In this document: one piece after another, positions 15,061-23,351 of the stretch
How positions within the stretch are numbered: position 1 is the first letter of the stretch
Layout of the letters: the number at the start of each line of letters is the position of its first letter
DNA from: Brachybacterium aquaticum
GTDB lineage: Bacteria; Actinomycetota; Actinomycetes; Actinomycetales; Dermabacteraceae
Length of the DNA stretch: 64,000 bases
Assembly (NCBI RefSeq): GCF_014204755.1
Contig: NZ_JACHLZ010000001.1
Span: 434,001-498,000 of the forward strand
Direction of reading: 5' to 3'
Notes under the pieces: model-generated
Database searches by the model: none
The model's input: the letters and a program-made list of their open reading frames with translations, nothing else
Told to the model about the DNA's origin: nothing
Program-made: the position numbers and the translations under genes

Positions 15061-16494
15061 ATGTCGAGGCAGCCGCACGAGACCACCGCCACCGTCGCCG
15101 CCGTGATCCTGGCCGGGGGCGCATCTTCGCGGCTCGGCGGCACGGACAAGACCCGTCTGCCGATCGCCGGTGCGACCGTGCTCGAGCGCGTTCTGCGCGC
15201 GGCCCCCGTCGGCCGACGCATCGTCGTGGGCCCCACCGGCGAGGACGGTGCCGACCTCGCCGCCCGCCACGGCGCCCGCTTCGTGCTCGAGGATCCGCCG
15301 CGCTCCGGCCCGCTCGCCGCGCTCGCCCGCGGCGTCGCCGAGATCTCCGAGGCGGCCGACGAAGCCACCGTGCTCGTCCTCGGCGGGGACATGCCGATGC
15401 TCCGCCCCGAGACCCTCCACGCCCTCGCCGCCCGCAGCGCCGAGACCGGCCGCGTCGTCGCTCTCGAGGCCGTGGACGGGCACCTGCAGTTCCTCGGGGC
15501 GGCCTGGCCGCTCGGCCGTCTGCGTACGGCGCTGGCCGCGGTTGAGCGTGAGGACGGCGGCTGGGCCGATCTCAGCCTCCGCCGCCTGTACGCCGAGCTC
15601 GGCGAGGAGGAGCTGACCGCCCTGCCCACCACCGGCGCCGAGGGTGCGGACGTGGACACCCCCGACGCGCTGGACCAGGTGCGCCGCGCCGCCGGACCGC
15701 GCGTCGCGCTCGCCCAGCTCGAGATCCCCACCGACTACGAGGCGATGGTCGCCGCGGTGCGCGGCGTGGTCGCCGAGGCCGCCGAGGAGGGCGCCCACCT
15801 CGTGGTCCTGCCCGAGGCGACCCTCACCCCCTTCGGCACCGACCTCCGCGCGGCGGCCGAGGCCCACCACGAGGACTTCGCCGGTCTGCTCCAGGAGCTC
15901 GCCGACGCCCACGACCTCGTGATCGTCGCCGGCTCCTTCAGACCGGCCGACGACGGCCGTGTCCACAACACCGTGCTCGTGCGCGGCCCCGGCGGCACCC
16001 CGAGCACCGAGTACCGCAAGATCCACCTCTTCGACGCCTTCGACGCCGACGAGTCCGCGACCGTCGCCCCCGGCGAGGAGCTCGTGACCTTCGAGGTCCA
16101 CGGCACCCGCTTCGGCATCGCCACCTGCTACGACATGCGCTTCCCCGAGCAGTTCACCGCGCTCGCCCGCCGCGGCGCCCAGGCGATCGTGCTGCCCACG
16201 GCCTGGGCCGAGGGACCCGGCAAGCGCGAGCAGCTCCAGCTGCTGCTGCGCGCCCGGGCGCTGGACTCCACCTCCGTCATCCTCGCCGCCGACCAGGCCC
16301 CGCCCGCCGGGTACGCGGGACGGGCCCCGCGCGGGGTCGGCCACAGCGCCGCCGTCGGCCCACTCGGTCGGATCCGCCGCGAGCTGGGCGTCGAGCCCGG
16401 GCTGCTGATGGTCGACCTCGACCTCGCCGAGGTCGAGTCCGCCCGCGCCGCCCTGCCCGTGCTGCGCCACGCGGTGGAGCTGCCCGCGCAGTGA
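15061..16494 (+). CDS. Fusion of a MobA-like nucleotidyltransferase and a nitrilase-family amidohydrolase
   Basis: One uninterrupted frame of 477 residues contains two complete enzymes. Residues 12-205 are a MobA-like NTP transferase: LAGGASSRLGGTDK is the nucleotide/phosphate loop and GGDMPML the metal-binding strand. MobA attaches GMP to molybdopterin. Residues 214-477 are a carbon-nitrogen hydrolase with the full triad Glu252 (PEATLTP), Lys320 (YRKIHLF) and Cys356 (GIATCYDMRF); these enzymes cleave C-N bonds in nitriles, omega-amides or similar. The nitrilase starts at its usual first strand (RVALAQ) directly after the MobA end, so both appear intact. Which substrate links them is unknown. 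No other molybdenum cofactor gene is in the window. Confidence 0.88.
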   Translation: MSRQPHETTATVAAVILAGGASSRLGGTDKTRLPIAGATVLERVLRAAPVGRRIVVGPTGEDGADLAARHGARFVLEDPPRSGPLAALARGVAEISEAADEATVLVLGGDMPMLRPETLHALAARSAETGRVVALEAVDGHLQFLGAAWPLGRLRTALAAVEREDGGWADLSLRRLYAELGEEELTALPTTGAEGADVDTPDALDQVRRAAGPRVALAQLEIPTDYEAMVAAVRGVVAEAAEEGAHLVVLPEATLTPFGTDLRAAAEAHHEDFAGLLQELADAHDLVIVAGSFRPADDGRVHNTVLVRGPGGTPSTEYRKIHLFDAFDADESATVAPGEELVTFEVHGTRFGIATCYDMRFPEQFTALARRGAQAIVLPTAWAEGPGKREQLQLLLRARALDSTSVILAADQAPPAGYAGRAPRGVGHSAAVGPLGRIRRELGVEPGLLMVDLDLAEVESARAALPVLRHAVELPAQ

Positions 16495-16557
16495 CCGCGC
16501 CCGCGCAGTGAGCCGCCGCCCAGTAACCTCCGGCGGCTGCGCTCAGGCACGCTGACG

Positions 16558-16563
16558 TACCCT
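16558..16563 (+). promoter_or_regulatory. -10 hexamer TACCCT, leaderless promoter of the CopC gene
   Basis: TACCCT ends 6 bases before the GTG at 16570. Confidence 0.6.
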
Positions 16564-16569
16564 GCTGGG

Positions 16570-17253
16570 GTGAACTCCCAGCTCAGCCGCCCTGCTTCCG
16601 TGCGCGTCGCCGCGCTCCGACCCGCTCCCGCACGCCACGCCGCGCCCCTCGCGCTGCTGGTCGCGCTGTTGACGACGCTGCTGATGATGCTGATGGTCGT
16701 GACGGCCGCGCCCGCGCAGGCCCACGACTCCCTGCTGACCTCGGATCCTGAGGACGGCGCCGTGCTCGAGACCTCGCCCGAGTCGATCACCCTTACCTAC
16801 TCCGCCGACGTGCTCGAGGTCAGCCCTCTCGTGCGTGTCACCGACGAGGCCGGCGAGCAGATCGCCGAGCTCACCCCGTCCGTCGACGGCGCGACCGTCA
16901 CCGCCGAGCTGCCCGAACCCCTGGCCGCCGGCGAATACACCGTGCAGTGGCGCGTCGTCTCCAGCGACGGCCACCCCATCGAGGGCACCTTCGCGATCAC
17001 CGTCGAGCAGGGTCCGGCCGCGCCGAGCGACGGCGGGGGAGAGGACGCTGCCGCGAGCGACGCGGGCGGCACCGCGAGCGAGGACGCGACCGCCGAGGAG
17101 GGCCCGTCGGCCGAGGCGACGAGTGAGACCGCCGCGGCAGAGGAGACCGAGGACGGCTCCGGCTCCTCGATGCCGCTGCTGCTCGGTGTGCTCGGCGTGA
17201 TCGTCGTCGGCGCCGGCATCGCCGCGCTCGTGATCATGCGCGGCCGCGACTGA
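16570..17253 (+). CDS. CopC domain protein, membrane-anchored
   Basis: The protein has 227 residues: a signal peptide (hydrophobic core about 28-46, ending AQA) whose mature end begins HDSLLTSDPEDG, a CopC beta-sandwich of about 95 residues ending SSDGHPIEGTFAI, a Ser/Ala/Glu/Thr-rich spacer, and a C-terminal transmembrane helix ending in MRGRD. The N-terminal His and the SSDGHP His are the typical Cu(II) ligands of CopC. It should bind copper outside the membrane. No copD partner is adjacent. The spacer includes one CCCGTCGGCC motif. The GTG start fits a leaderless promoter. Confidence 0.88.
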   Translation: MNSQLSRPASVRVAALRPAPARHAAPLALLVALLTTLLMMLMVVTAAPAQAHDSLLTSDPEDGAVLETSPESITLTYSADVLEVSPLVRVTDEAGEQIAELTPSVDGATVTAELPEPLAAGEYTVQWRVVSSDGHPIEGTFAITVEQGPAAPSDGGGEDAAASDAGGTASEDATAEEGPSAEATSETAAAEETEDGSGSSMPLLLGVLGVIVVGAGIAALVIMRGRD

Positions 17254-17290
17254 TCCCAGACGCACCCCGGAACGTGCCCGGGACACAGAG

Positions 17291-17320
17291 ATGCCCCCGA
17301 CGCCATCGCGTCGGGGGCAT
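17291..17320. terminator. 13-bp hairpin between convergent copC and MT0933-like genes
   Basis: ATGCCCCCGACGC and its exact complement form a 13-bp stem with a 4-base loop. It stands between genes ending at 17253 (+) and 17357 (-), so it is probably a bidirectional terminator. Confidence 0.8.
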
Positions 17321-17356
17321 CTCGTCGCTCAGGAGAGCGAGCTCAGCGGAGCAGAC

Positions 17357-17560
17357 TCACTTGTTCTGCTCGTTGTTGTCGTCCCCGCCGAGGCCGAGAT
17401 GGTCGCGAGCGGCATCCGCACCGGCGTCGACCTGCTGGTCCACGTTGTCCGGGGTGCGCTGCTTGATCTGCTCAGCAGCGGCATCGATGCCCTGCTCGAC
17501 CTTGTCCGGGTTGTCGTTGGCGAGGCCCTTGGCCTTGTTCAGCGCGTCGTCGAAGCCCAT
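17357..17560 (-). CDS. Small MT0933/CsbD-like protein
   Basis: The protein has 67 residues, is highly charged and helical, and has the pattern D-ALNKAKGLA...NPDKVEQGID followed by KQRTPDNVDQQVDAG. This matches short actinobacterial proteins annotated as MT0933-like antitoxins or CsbD-type stress proteins. No toxin gene is adjacent, so an antitoxin role is unsupported. The start at 17560 is preferred over the ATG at 17566 because AAAGGA is then 7 bases away. Confidence 0.7.
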   Translation of the reverse strand: MGFDDALNKAKGLANDNPDKVEQGIDAAAEQIKQRTPDNVDQQVDAGADAARDHLGLGGDDNNEQNK

Positions 17561-17648
17561 GATCATGTCCTTTCGTTCGCGGAACCACCCCGAGGCCGGG
17601 GCGACGGCGCCAACCTACGTGCCGAGCGGCCGTGACTCAAACGTGACC

Positions 17649-17670
17649 CTCAGATCCGGGCCGATCTGAG
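17649..17670. promoter_or_regulatory. Inverted repeat upstream of the DeoR gene (candidate operator)
   Basis: Two 8-base arms, CTCAGATC and GATCTGAG, are separated by CGGGCC. The site lies 42 to 63 bases upstream of the -10 hexamer of the DeoR gene, and the small MT0933-like gene is divergent from it. Autoregulation is inference. Confidence 0.45.
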
Positions 17671-17711
17671 CGCTTCTGCGCGCGATCGCCCGGATCGGTC
17701 ATCCAGCGCGC

Positions 17712-17717
17712 AATACT
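17712..17717 (+). promoter_or_regulatory. -10 hexamer AATACT, leaderless promoter of the DeoR gene
   Basis: AATACT ends 6 bases before the GTG at 17724. Confidence 0.5.
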
Positions 17718-17723
17718 GGACGC

Positions 17724-18605
17724 GTGAACCTGCGCAGAAACGAGTCCCCGGGCACCGCCGACACCACTGTCGACCCCGCTGCCGAGCCCACCTCGCCCGC
17801 GCCCCGCACCGCGCCGAAGGACCGAAGCGCCCGCTGGGACCACGTGCTCTCCCTGCTCACCACCACCAAGCGCCTGAGCGTCTCCGAGGTCGCCGCCGAG
17901 CTCGGCGTCAGCGAGTCCACCGTGCGGCGCGACTTCATGGAGATGGAGCGCGCGCAGCTCGCCCGCCGCACCCATGGCGGGATCGTCGCCGTCGACGTCG
18001 CCTACTCGCTCGCCACCGTCCCCCGCGCGGCCGACGAGGGCTCCGCCCAGCGCGAGCGGGTCGCCGACCGCGCCGCCGCCCTCGTCGAGCCCGGGCAGAT
18101 CATCGGCTTCAACGGCGGACGCACCACCACCTCCGCCGCCCGCCGCGCCGTCTCCCGCGCGGACATCGACTCCCGCGACGGGGTGCCGGGCCTGACCGTG
18201 GTCTGCGCGGCGCTGAACATCGCCACCGAGGCGGTGCTGCGGCCCGCCGTGCGCACCGTCGTGCTCGGCGGCGTCGCCGAGCCCTACTCCTTCGAGCTCA
18301 CCGGCCCGCTCGCCACCGCCACCATGCGCGACCTGTGGCTGGACACCATGTTCGTGGGCACGGTGGGCCTGGACATCAACGCCGGCCTCACCTGCAACTC
18401 CGATGCCGAGGCCGGGGTCACCCGCATCATGATCGGCCACTCCCGACGCGTGGTGGGCCTCGCGACGCCCGACAAGATCGGCCACCGGGCGCTCGCCGGG
18501 ATCTGCCCCGTCTCCGTGCTCACGGACCTCATCATCGCCGGACCCGTCCCGGACGACCTGCGCGCCCACCTCCAGGAGAACTCCGTGCGCCTGCACGAGG
18601 TGTGA
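17724..18605 (+). CDS. DeoR/GlpR family transcriptional regulator
   Basis: The protein has 293 residues. After a disordered N-terminal extension of about 35 residues comes the DeoR helix-turn-helix (LSVSEVAAELGVSESTVRRD, about residues 51-70) with the family RRTHGG segment. The C-terminal DeoR sensor domain (about 115-280) has IGFNGGRTT and the VGTVGLD motif, which in this family bind a sugar phosphate. Its target is not obvious, as no sugar operon adjoins it; the inverted repeat at 17649-17670 suggests autoregulation. The N-terminal extension depends on the GTG start, which fits a leaderless promoter. Confidence 0.88.
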   Translation: MNLRRNESPGTADTTVDPAAEPTSPAPRTAPKDRSARWDHVLSLLTTTKRLSVSEVAAELGVSESTVRRDFMEMERAQLARRTHGGIVAVDVAYSLATVPRAADEGSAQRERVADRAAALVEPGQIIGFNGGRTTTSAARRAVSRADIDSRDGVPGLTVVCAALNIATEAVLRPAVRTVVLGGVAEPYSFELTGPLATATMRDLWLDTMFVGTVGLDINAGLTCNSDAEAGVTRIMIGHSRRVVGLATPDKIGHRALAGICPVSVLTDLIIAGPVPDDLRAHLQENSVRLHEV

Positions 18606-18660
18606 GCGGCTCGGAGGTCTCGGAAGTGCCACGCGTGCACGGTGCGGGGTCCGCTGCCGG

Positions 18661-18666
18661 TAGCGT
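18661..18666 (+). promoter_or_regulatory. -10 hexamer TAGCGT upstream of the helicase-like gene
   Basis: TAGCGT ends 8 bases before the ATG at 18675, giving a leader of about 2 nt. Confidence 0.4.
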
Positions 18667-18674
18667 TGGTGCCC

Positions 18675-21600
18675 ATGTGGAGTTTCCTGCGCGGGAAGAA
18701 GCGCAACGAGCGACCGGCCGACGAGGCCCCGCCCCGCGATGACGCCCTGTCGGCCCTCGCCCGCGAGCGCCGCGGCGAGGGTGTAGCGACCGCCGACAGT
18801 GCCTCTGACCAGGCCGCGACCAGCCCGGATGCGGGCGTGTCGGCCGACATCGCCCCCGGCGCAGGGACCCCGTCGGACGACGACGCGATCTCCCGCGCGC
18901 TTGGCGGCCGCACCCGCGGCGGCTACGACGTGGTGCTCGACCCGCACGCCGACGAGGTCGGCGCCGGGATCGCGCCCGAGCTCGACGACGACGGCCTGCC
19001 CGTCGTCCCCCGCGAGCACCGCCCGCTCAGCCGCGAGGACCGGGTCGCCGACGCCCTGGACCGCTGGGCCCAGCAGATCACCGGCGGCACCACCGCCCCC
19101 TCCTTCCTCACCCAGATCCGCGCCGGCGGCGTGGTCCTGGACCTCACCCACTCCCACCCCTCCGGGCTCGCGCAGCTCCTGGCCGGACGCGGCCCGACGC
19201 GGCTGTCCTCCCTCGTGCGCGAGGTGGGGGCGCTCGCCGACGCCCGCGCCCACGCCCGCACCATCCGCGAGATCGCCGAGCGGCACGCGGAGGAGGTGGG
19301 CCTGACCACCTGCCACCTCGGCATCGGCGAGGCGATCTGGTACCCCGAGGACGGCTCCGAGCCGGTCCACGCCCCGGTGCTCGTGCGCCCCGTGACCCTG
19401 CGTCTTCGCGGCAACGCCCGCGAGGACGTGGACCTCGAGGTCGACGCCACCGCGGACCTGAACCCCGTGCTGCTGCGCGCCCTGCGCGAGGCCGGGGTCG
19501 CCGTCGACGCCCGTGCGCTGCTGGCCACCACCGACGGCGCCCACGGCTTCGACCCCAACCCTGTGCTGGACGCCTTCCGCTCCCTCGGCGAGCCGCTGCC
19601 CGGCTTCCGCGTTCTCCACGCGCTCGTGGTCGGCAACCTCATGGACGCCGCCGGCTCCGTGGCCGAGGACCTCGCCGAGGCGCGCGAGGACTGGTCTGCG
19701 AGTCCCCTGGTCGCCGCGCTCGCCGGGGACCCCGAGGCCGTCGCCGAGGTCCGCGCGCAGAACGCGCTCGAGATCCCCGAGATCGACGAGGACGAGCTCG
19801 TCGCCGCCGTCGATCCCGGACACCGCGCGGTGCTCGCCCGCGTGCTCGCCGGGCAGGACCTGGCCGTGCCCACCCCGCCCGGGACCACGAGCCTCGACCT
19901 CGTGGTCGACCTCGCCGAGGAGCTCAACGCCCGCGGCAAGAGAGTCCTGATCGTCTCCCAGCGCCGCCGCAACCTCGCCCAGCTCGTCGAGACCGCCCGC
20001 GAGCGCGGTCTCGAGGAGCTGCTCTTCGACCTGTCCCCGGACCCGTCCCTGCAGCGCAACTCCTCCGCCGCGCTGCTGCGCAGCCTCCGCCGGGCCGGCT
20101 CCCACGGCCTCGGCCCCGACGACGAGGCACCCGCCGAGCTCGCCGAGAGCCGAGACATCCTCGTCGGCCACGTCCAGGCCATGCACCGCGTCCAGGAGCC
20201 GTGGGACGCCTCCGCGCACGACGCGATCTCCGCCCTCGCGGCGCTCACCCGTCTGCACCCGGCGCCCCGCACCTCCGTGCGCCTGCCCGCCGCGATCGCC
20301 GCCCAGATGATCGGCGAGGACCGCGACCGGTACGCCGACGCGCTTCGCGAGGCCGCCGAGGTGGGCGTGCTCTCCACCGGCCCCGAGCACACCGCCTGGT
20401 ACGGCGCCCCCATCAGCTCCGACACCCAGGCCGCCCGCGCCGAGGAGCTCGTGGACCAGCTGCGCGAGGAGATCCTCCCGCAGCTGCGCCGCGACGGCGC
20501 CCGCGCCGGCAGCGAGCTCGGCCTGCGCGAACCCGCCACCCTCGCCCAGCTCGTCGAGCGCCTCGCCCTGCTGGACCGGGTGAAGGCACTGCTGGGCACC
20601 TTCCAGGCCGCCGTGTTCGCCGCGCCGCTTCCCGACATGGTCGCCGCCACCGCGGACAAGCGCTGGCGCGAGGAGCGCGGCGTCGAGATGGGCTTCGGCC
20701 CCCGCCGCCGCCTGAAGAAGGACGCCGCCGCCCTGCAGCGCCTCGAAGCACCCTCCCAGGACCTGCACCGCGACCTCGGCGAGGCCCGCGACGTCACCGA
20801 GGAATGGCGCCGCCAGGCCCTCGAGACGGAGGGCACCGGCGGGAAGGACAACATCACCCGCCCCTCCCTGCCCGACGACCTCGACGCCGTCCACCGCACC
20901 GCCGTCCGCGCCCAGAAGGCGCTCGACGAGCTGGCCGTGCTGCTGGACGGCACCCCCGCCGGGGAGGACCTGCCCCGCACCGACCTCGACGAGCTGCAGC
21001 GCCGCGTCGACGCGCTCGCCGCGGACCGCAGCGACCTCGAGACCCTCCCGCGCCGCACCGAGCTGGTACGCCGCCTCAGCTTCGACGGGCTCGGCGAGCT
21101 GGTCGAGGACCTGCGCACCCGCCGGGTGCCGCGCGAGCACGTCGGCGCCGAGCTGGAGCTGGCCTGGTGGCGCAGCGTGCTGGAGCTGATCGCCGGCGCC
21201 GAGCCGACCATCTCCCAGTACGACGGCACCTCCCTGTCGCAGGTCGCCGAGCGGTTCCGCCGCCTGGACGCCGCCTACCTCGCCGACGCCGCGCCGCGCG
21301 TGCACGCCGCCGCGGACGAGGCGCGCGTGGCGACCATGTCCCGCTTCCCGGACACCTCCCGCTCGGCCATCGCCGAGCTCGCCCGCTCCTCGACCGTGTC
21401 CATCCGCGACCTCGCCGCGAAGTACGAGGACATCCTCTTCGCCGCCCGCCCGGCCTGGCTCGCCTCCCCGTACCTCGTCCCGCAGGTCATCCCGCGGGGC
21501 CGCCACTTCGACGTGGTCATCGTCGCCGACGGCGGCCGCCTGCCCACCGCGGCGGCGCTGCCCTCGATCGTGCGCGCCCGCCAGACCGTCGTGGTCGGCG

Positions 21601-23351
21601 ATCCGCTCGAGTACGGCGGCGACGCCGTGCCGAGCCTGCTGGACGACCTGCTGCGCATCGCCCCGCACCACGAGATCCTGCGCGACGCCCACCCCGCCAC
21701 CGAGGGACTGCGCGGCTTCGCCCAGCGCCGCGCCCTGGTCGGCGAGATCATCGCCGTGCCCAGCCCCATCGCCCCCGAGCAGGACCGCCTGGTCGTGGTC
21801 GAGAACGGGCGCGGCCCGGTCACCGAGGGCATGGAGTACGTGGAGAGCACCGAGGCGGAGCTGCGCCGCGTCACCGACCTCGTCATCGAGCACGCCCGCA
21901 CCCGTCCCGAGCGGTCGCTCGCGGTGCTGACCTTCACCGAGGAGCACGCCCGGCGCCTCATGGAGCGGATCATGAACACCGTCTCGGTGATCCCGGCGCT
22001 GCGCGAATACTTCGACCCCTCCGCCCGCGAGGTGTTCACGGTGGTCCCCGCCGCGCAGGCCACCTCCGTGCTCCGCGACGACATCATCGTCTCCGTCGGC
22101 TTCGGCAAGACCCCGCACGGCCGCCTGCTGCACCGCTTCGGGCCGCTGTCCGAGGCGAGCGGCCGCAAGGCCCTCGCCACAGTCATCACCCGCGCCCGCG
22201 GCCGCACCACCGTGGTCTCGTCGCTCGGCGTGCAGGACCTCGACCACGCCCGCCTGCGCACCGACGGGGCCCGCGACCTGCGCGCCATGCTGTGGGTGCT
22301 GCAGGGCGGCCGCGACGTCGCCGTCCTCCCCCACGTCGCCCAGCTCGTGGGCAGCGACGAGGAGATCGCCCCGCCCGAGGAGCACGGCGGCCCGGCCGTG
22401 GTGCAGGAGGGCGTGGGCACCGGGCCCGTCGAGGCTGCGGCGCCCGTCGAGGCCGACGTCCCGGCCGGGACCGATGCGACCACCGGCGGGGAGGGCGACC
22501 TCTCCGACGAGGACCTCGACGCCGCGATCGACGCCGCCCTCGCGCGGAAGACCGCGGGGGAGTCGGCCGACGGGGTTGCCGCTGACGGGGCGGCGACCGA
22601 GGAGCCTGCGGCCGACGAGGCTGCGGCCTACGGAGACTCTGCCGACGAGGCCGCCGCCGAGGGTGGCGCGGACGAGGAGCCCGGGACCGGCGAGACCCCG
22701 TCGGCCGATGACCCGGAGCCCGAGCCCGCGCCGGAGCCCGTGCGTCGCGAGCTCGAGACCGACGCGCTCGTGCGCGACCTCGCCGACCGCCTCCAGCGCC
22801 TCGGCCTCCTGGTCGAGCACGACTTCGGGCTGTCCTCCGAGCGGATCGAGCTGGCCATCGGCCACCCGGACATGCCCGGGCGCCTGCTGCTCGCCGTGGA
22901 CACCGACGGCTCCCGCTACGTCGACACCCCCAGCCAGCGCGAGCGCGACCGCCTGCGCGCGGAGCGGCTCGAGGCCGCCGGCTGGGCGACCGAGCGCGTG
23001 TGGTCCTGGGCCCTGTTCATCGACCCCGACGGCGAGGCCGAGCGGATCCGCCGCGCCGTGGACCGGGCACTGCGCCTGGTCCAGGCCGAGGAGCGCTCCG
23101 ACTCGCCGTCCGGCGTCGGCACCATCCGCCACCGCCTGCCGCGCCCGCAGATCCCGGCCGGGCACCCGCTGTCCTTCTATTCCAGCGAGGACTTCGACGC
23201 GGTGGTCGAGTACATCTGCTCCGACGGCCGCGCCCGCCTCGAGGAGCACCTGGCCACCGAGGTGCGCAGCTTCCTCGGCTTCGAGCAGCGCTCGGTGCTG
23301 CTGGACGTCTCCGTCTCCAGCGCGATCCGCCGCTACCAGGAGCGGCAGTGA
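18675..23351 (+). CDS. Giant superfamily I helicase-like protein with lost ATPase motifs and a Vsr-like nuclease-like domain
   Basis: The protein has 1558 residues. It lines up with large actinobacterial SF1 helicase-like proteins: an N-terminal region with SHPSGLAQLLAGR, two RecA-like cores, and near the C-terminus (about 1358-1465) a Vsr/DUF559-like PD-(D/E)xK fold. At the Walker A position the sequence is PTPPGTTSLD (400-408), lacking the GK[ST]. At the Walker B position, FDVVIVADGG (945-954) replaces the usual DEAS. The late ITRAR motif (about 1170) remains. In the nuclease-like domain, IELAI (Glu1392) and VDTDG (Asp1409, Asp1411) occupy the metal-ligand positions with some substitutions. 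A low-complexity acidic linker (about 1255-1355) precedes it. It is probably a non-hydrolysing DNA- or RNA-binding scaffold. The next gene overlaps its stop. Confidence 0.75.
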   Translation: MWSFLRGKKRNERPADEAPPRDDALSALARERRGEGVATADSASDQAATSPDAGVSADIAPGAGTPSDDDAISRALGGRTRGGYDVVLDPHADEVGAGIAPELDDDGLPVVPREHRPLSREDRVADALDRWAQQITGGTTAPSFLTQIRAGGVVLDLTHSHPSGLAQLLAGRGPTRLSSLVREVGALADARAHARTIREIAERHAEEVGLTTCHLGIGEAIWYPEDGSEPVHAPVLVRPVTLRLRGNAREDVDLEVDATADLNPVLLRALREAGVAVDARALLATTDGAHGFDPNPVLDAFRSLGEPLPGFRVLHALVVGNLMDAAGSVAEDLAEAREDWSASPLVAALAGDPEAVAEVRAQNALEIPEIDEDELVAAVDPGHRAVLARVLAGQDLAVPTPPGTTSLDLVVDLAEELNARGKRVLIVSQRRRNLAQLVETARERGLEELLFDLSPDPSLQRNSSAALLRSLRRAGSHGLGPDDEAPAELAESRDILVGHVQAMHRVQEPWDASAHDAISALAALTRLHPAPRTSVRLPAAIAAQMIGEDRDRYADALREAAEVGVLSTGPEHTAWYGAPISSDTQAARAEELVDQLREEILPQLRRDGARAGSELGLREPATLAQLVERLALLDRVKALLGTFQAAVFAAPLPDMVAATADKRWREERGVEMGFGPRRRLKKDAAALQRLEAPSQDLHRDLGEARDVTEEWRRQALETEGTGGKDNITRPSLPDDLDAVHRTAVRAQKALDELAVLLDGTPAGEDLPRTDLDELQRRVDALAADRSDLETLPRRTELVRRLSFDGLGELVEDLRTRRVPREHVGAELELAWWRSVLELIAGAEPTISQYDGTSLSQVAERFRRLDAAYLADAAPRVHAAADEARVATMSRFPDTSRSAIAELARSSTVSIRDLAAKYEDILFAARPAWLASPYLVPQVIPRGRHFDVVIVADGGRLPTAAALPSIVRARQTVVVGDPLEYGGDAVPSLLDDLLRIAPHHEILRDAHPATEGLRGFAQRRALVGEIIAVPSPIAPEQDRLVVVENGRGPVTEGMEYVESTEAELRRVTDLVIEHARTRPERSLAVLTFTEEHARRLMERIMNTVSVIPALREYFDPSAREVFTVVPAAQATSVLRDDIIVSVGFGKTPHGRLLHRFGPLSEASGRKALATVITRARGRTTVVSSLGVQDLDHARLRTDGARDLRAMLWVLQGGRDVAVLPHVAQLVGSDEEIAPPEEHGGPAVVQEGVGTGPVEAAAPVEADVPAGTDATTGGEGDLSDEDLDAAIDAALARKTAGESADGVAADGAATEEPAADEAAAYGDSADEAAAEGGADEEPGTGETPSADDPEPEPAPEPVRRELETDALVRDLADRLQRLGLLVEHDFGLSSERIELAIGHPDMPGRLLLAVDTDGSRYVDTPSQRERDRLRAERLEAAGWATERVWSWALFIDPDGEAERIRRAVDRALRLVQAEERSDSPSGVGTIRHRLPRPQIPAGHPLSFYSSEDFDAVVEYICSDGRARLEEHLATEVRSFLGFEQRSVLLDVSVSSAIRRYQERQ

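Noticed and set aside
17357-17560. Toxin-antitoxin module
   Set aside because: The small protein resembles MT0933-like antitoxins, but no toxin-sized partner frame is adjacent on the same strand.
17637-23249. A 1870-residue open frame on the minus strand opposite the helicase-like gene
   Set aside because: It is the antisense of a clear coding frame, has Gly/Arg/Val-rich composition with no domains, and arises from the lack of stop codons at high GC.
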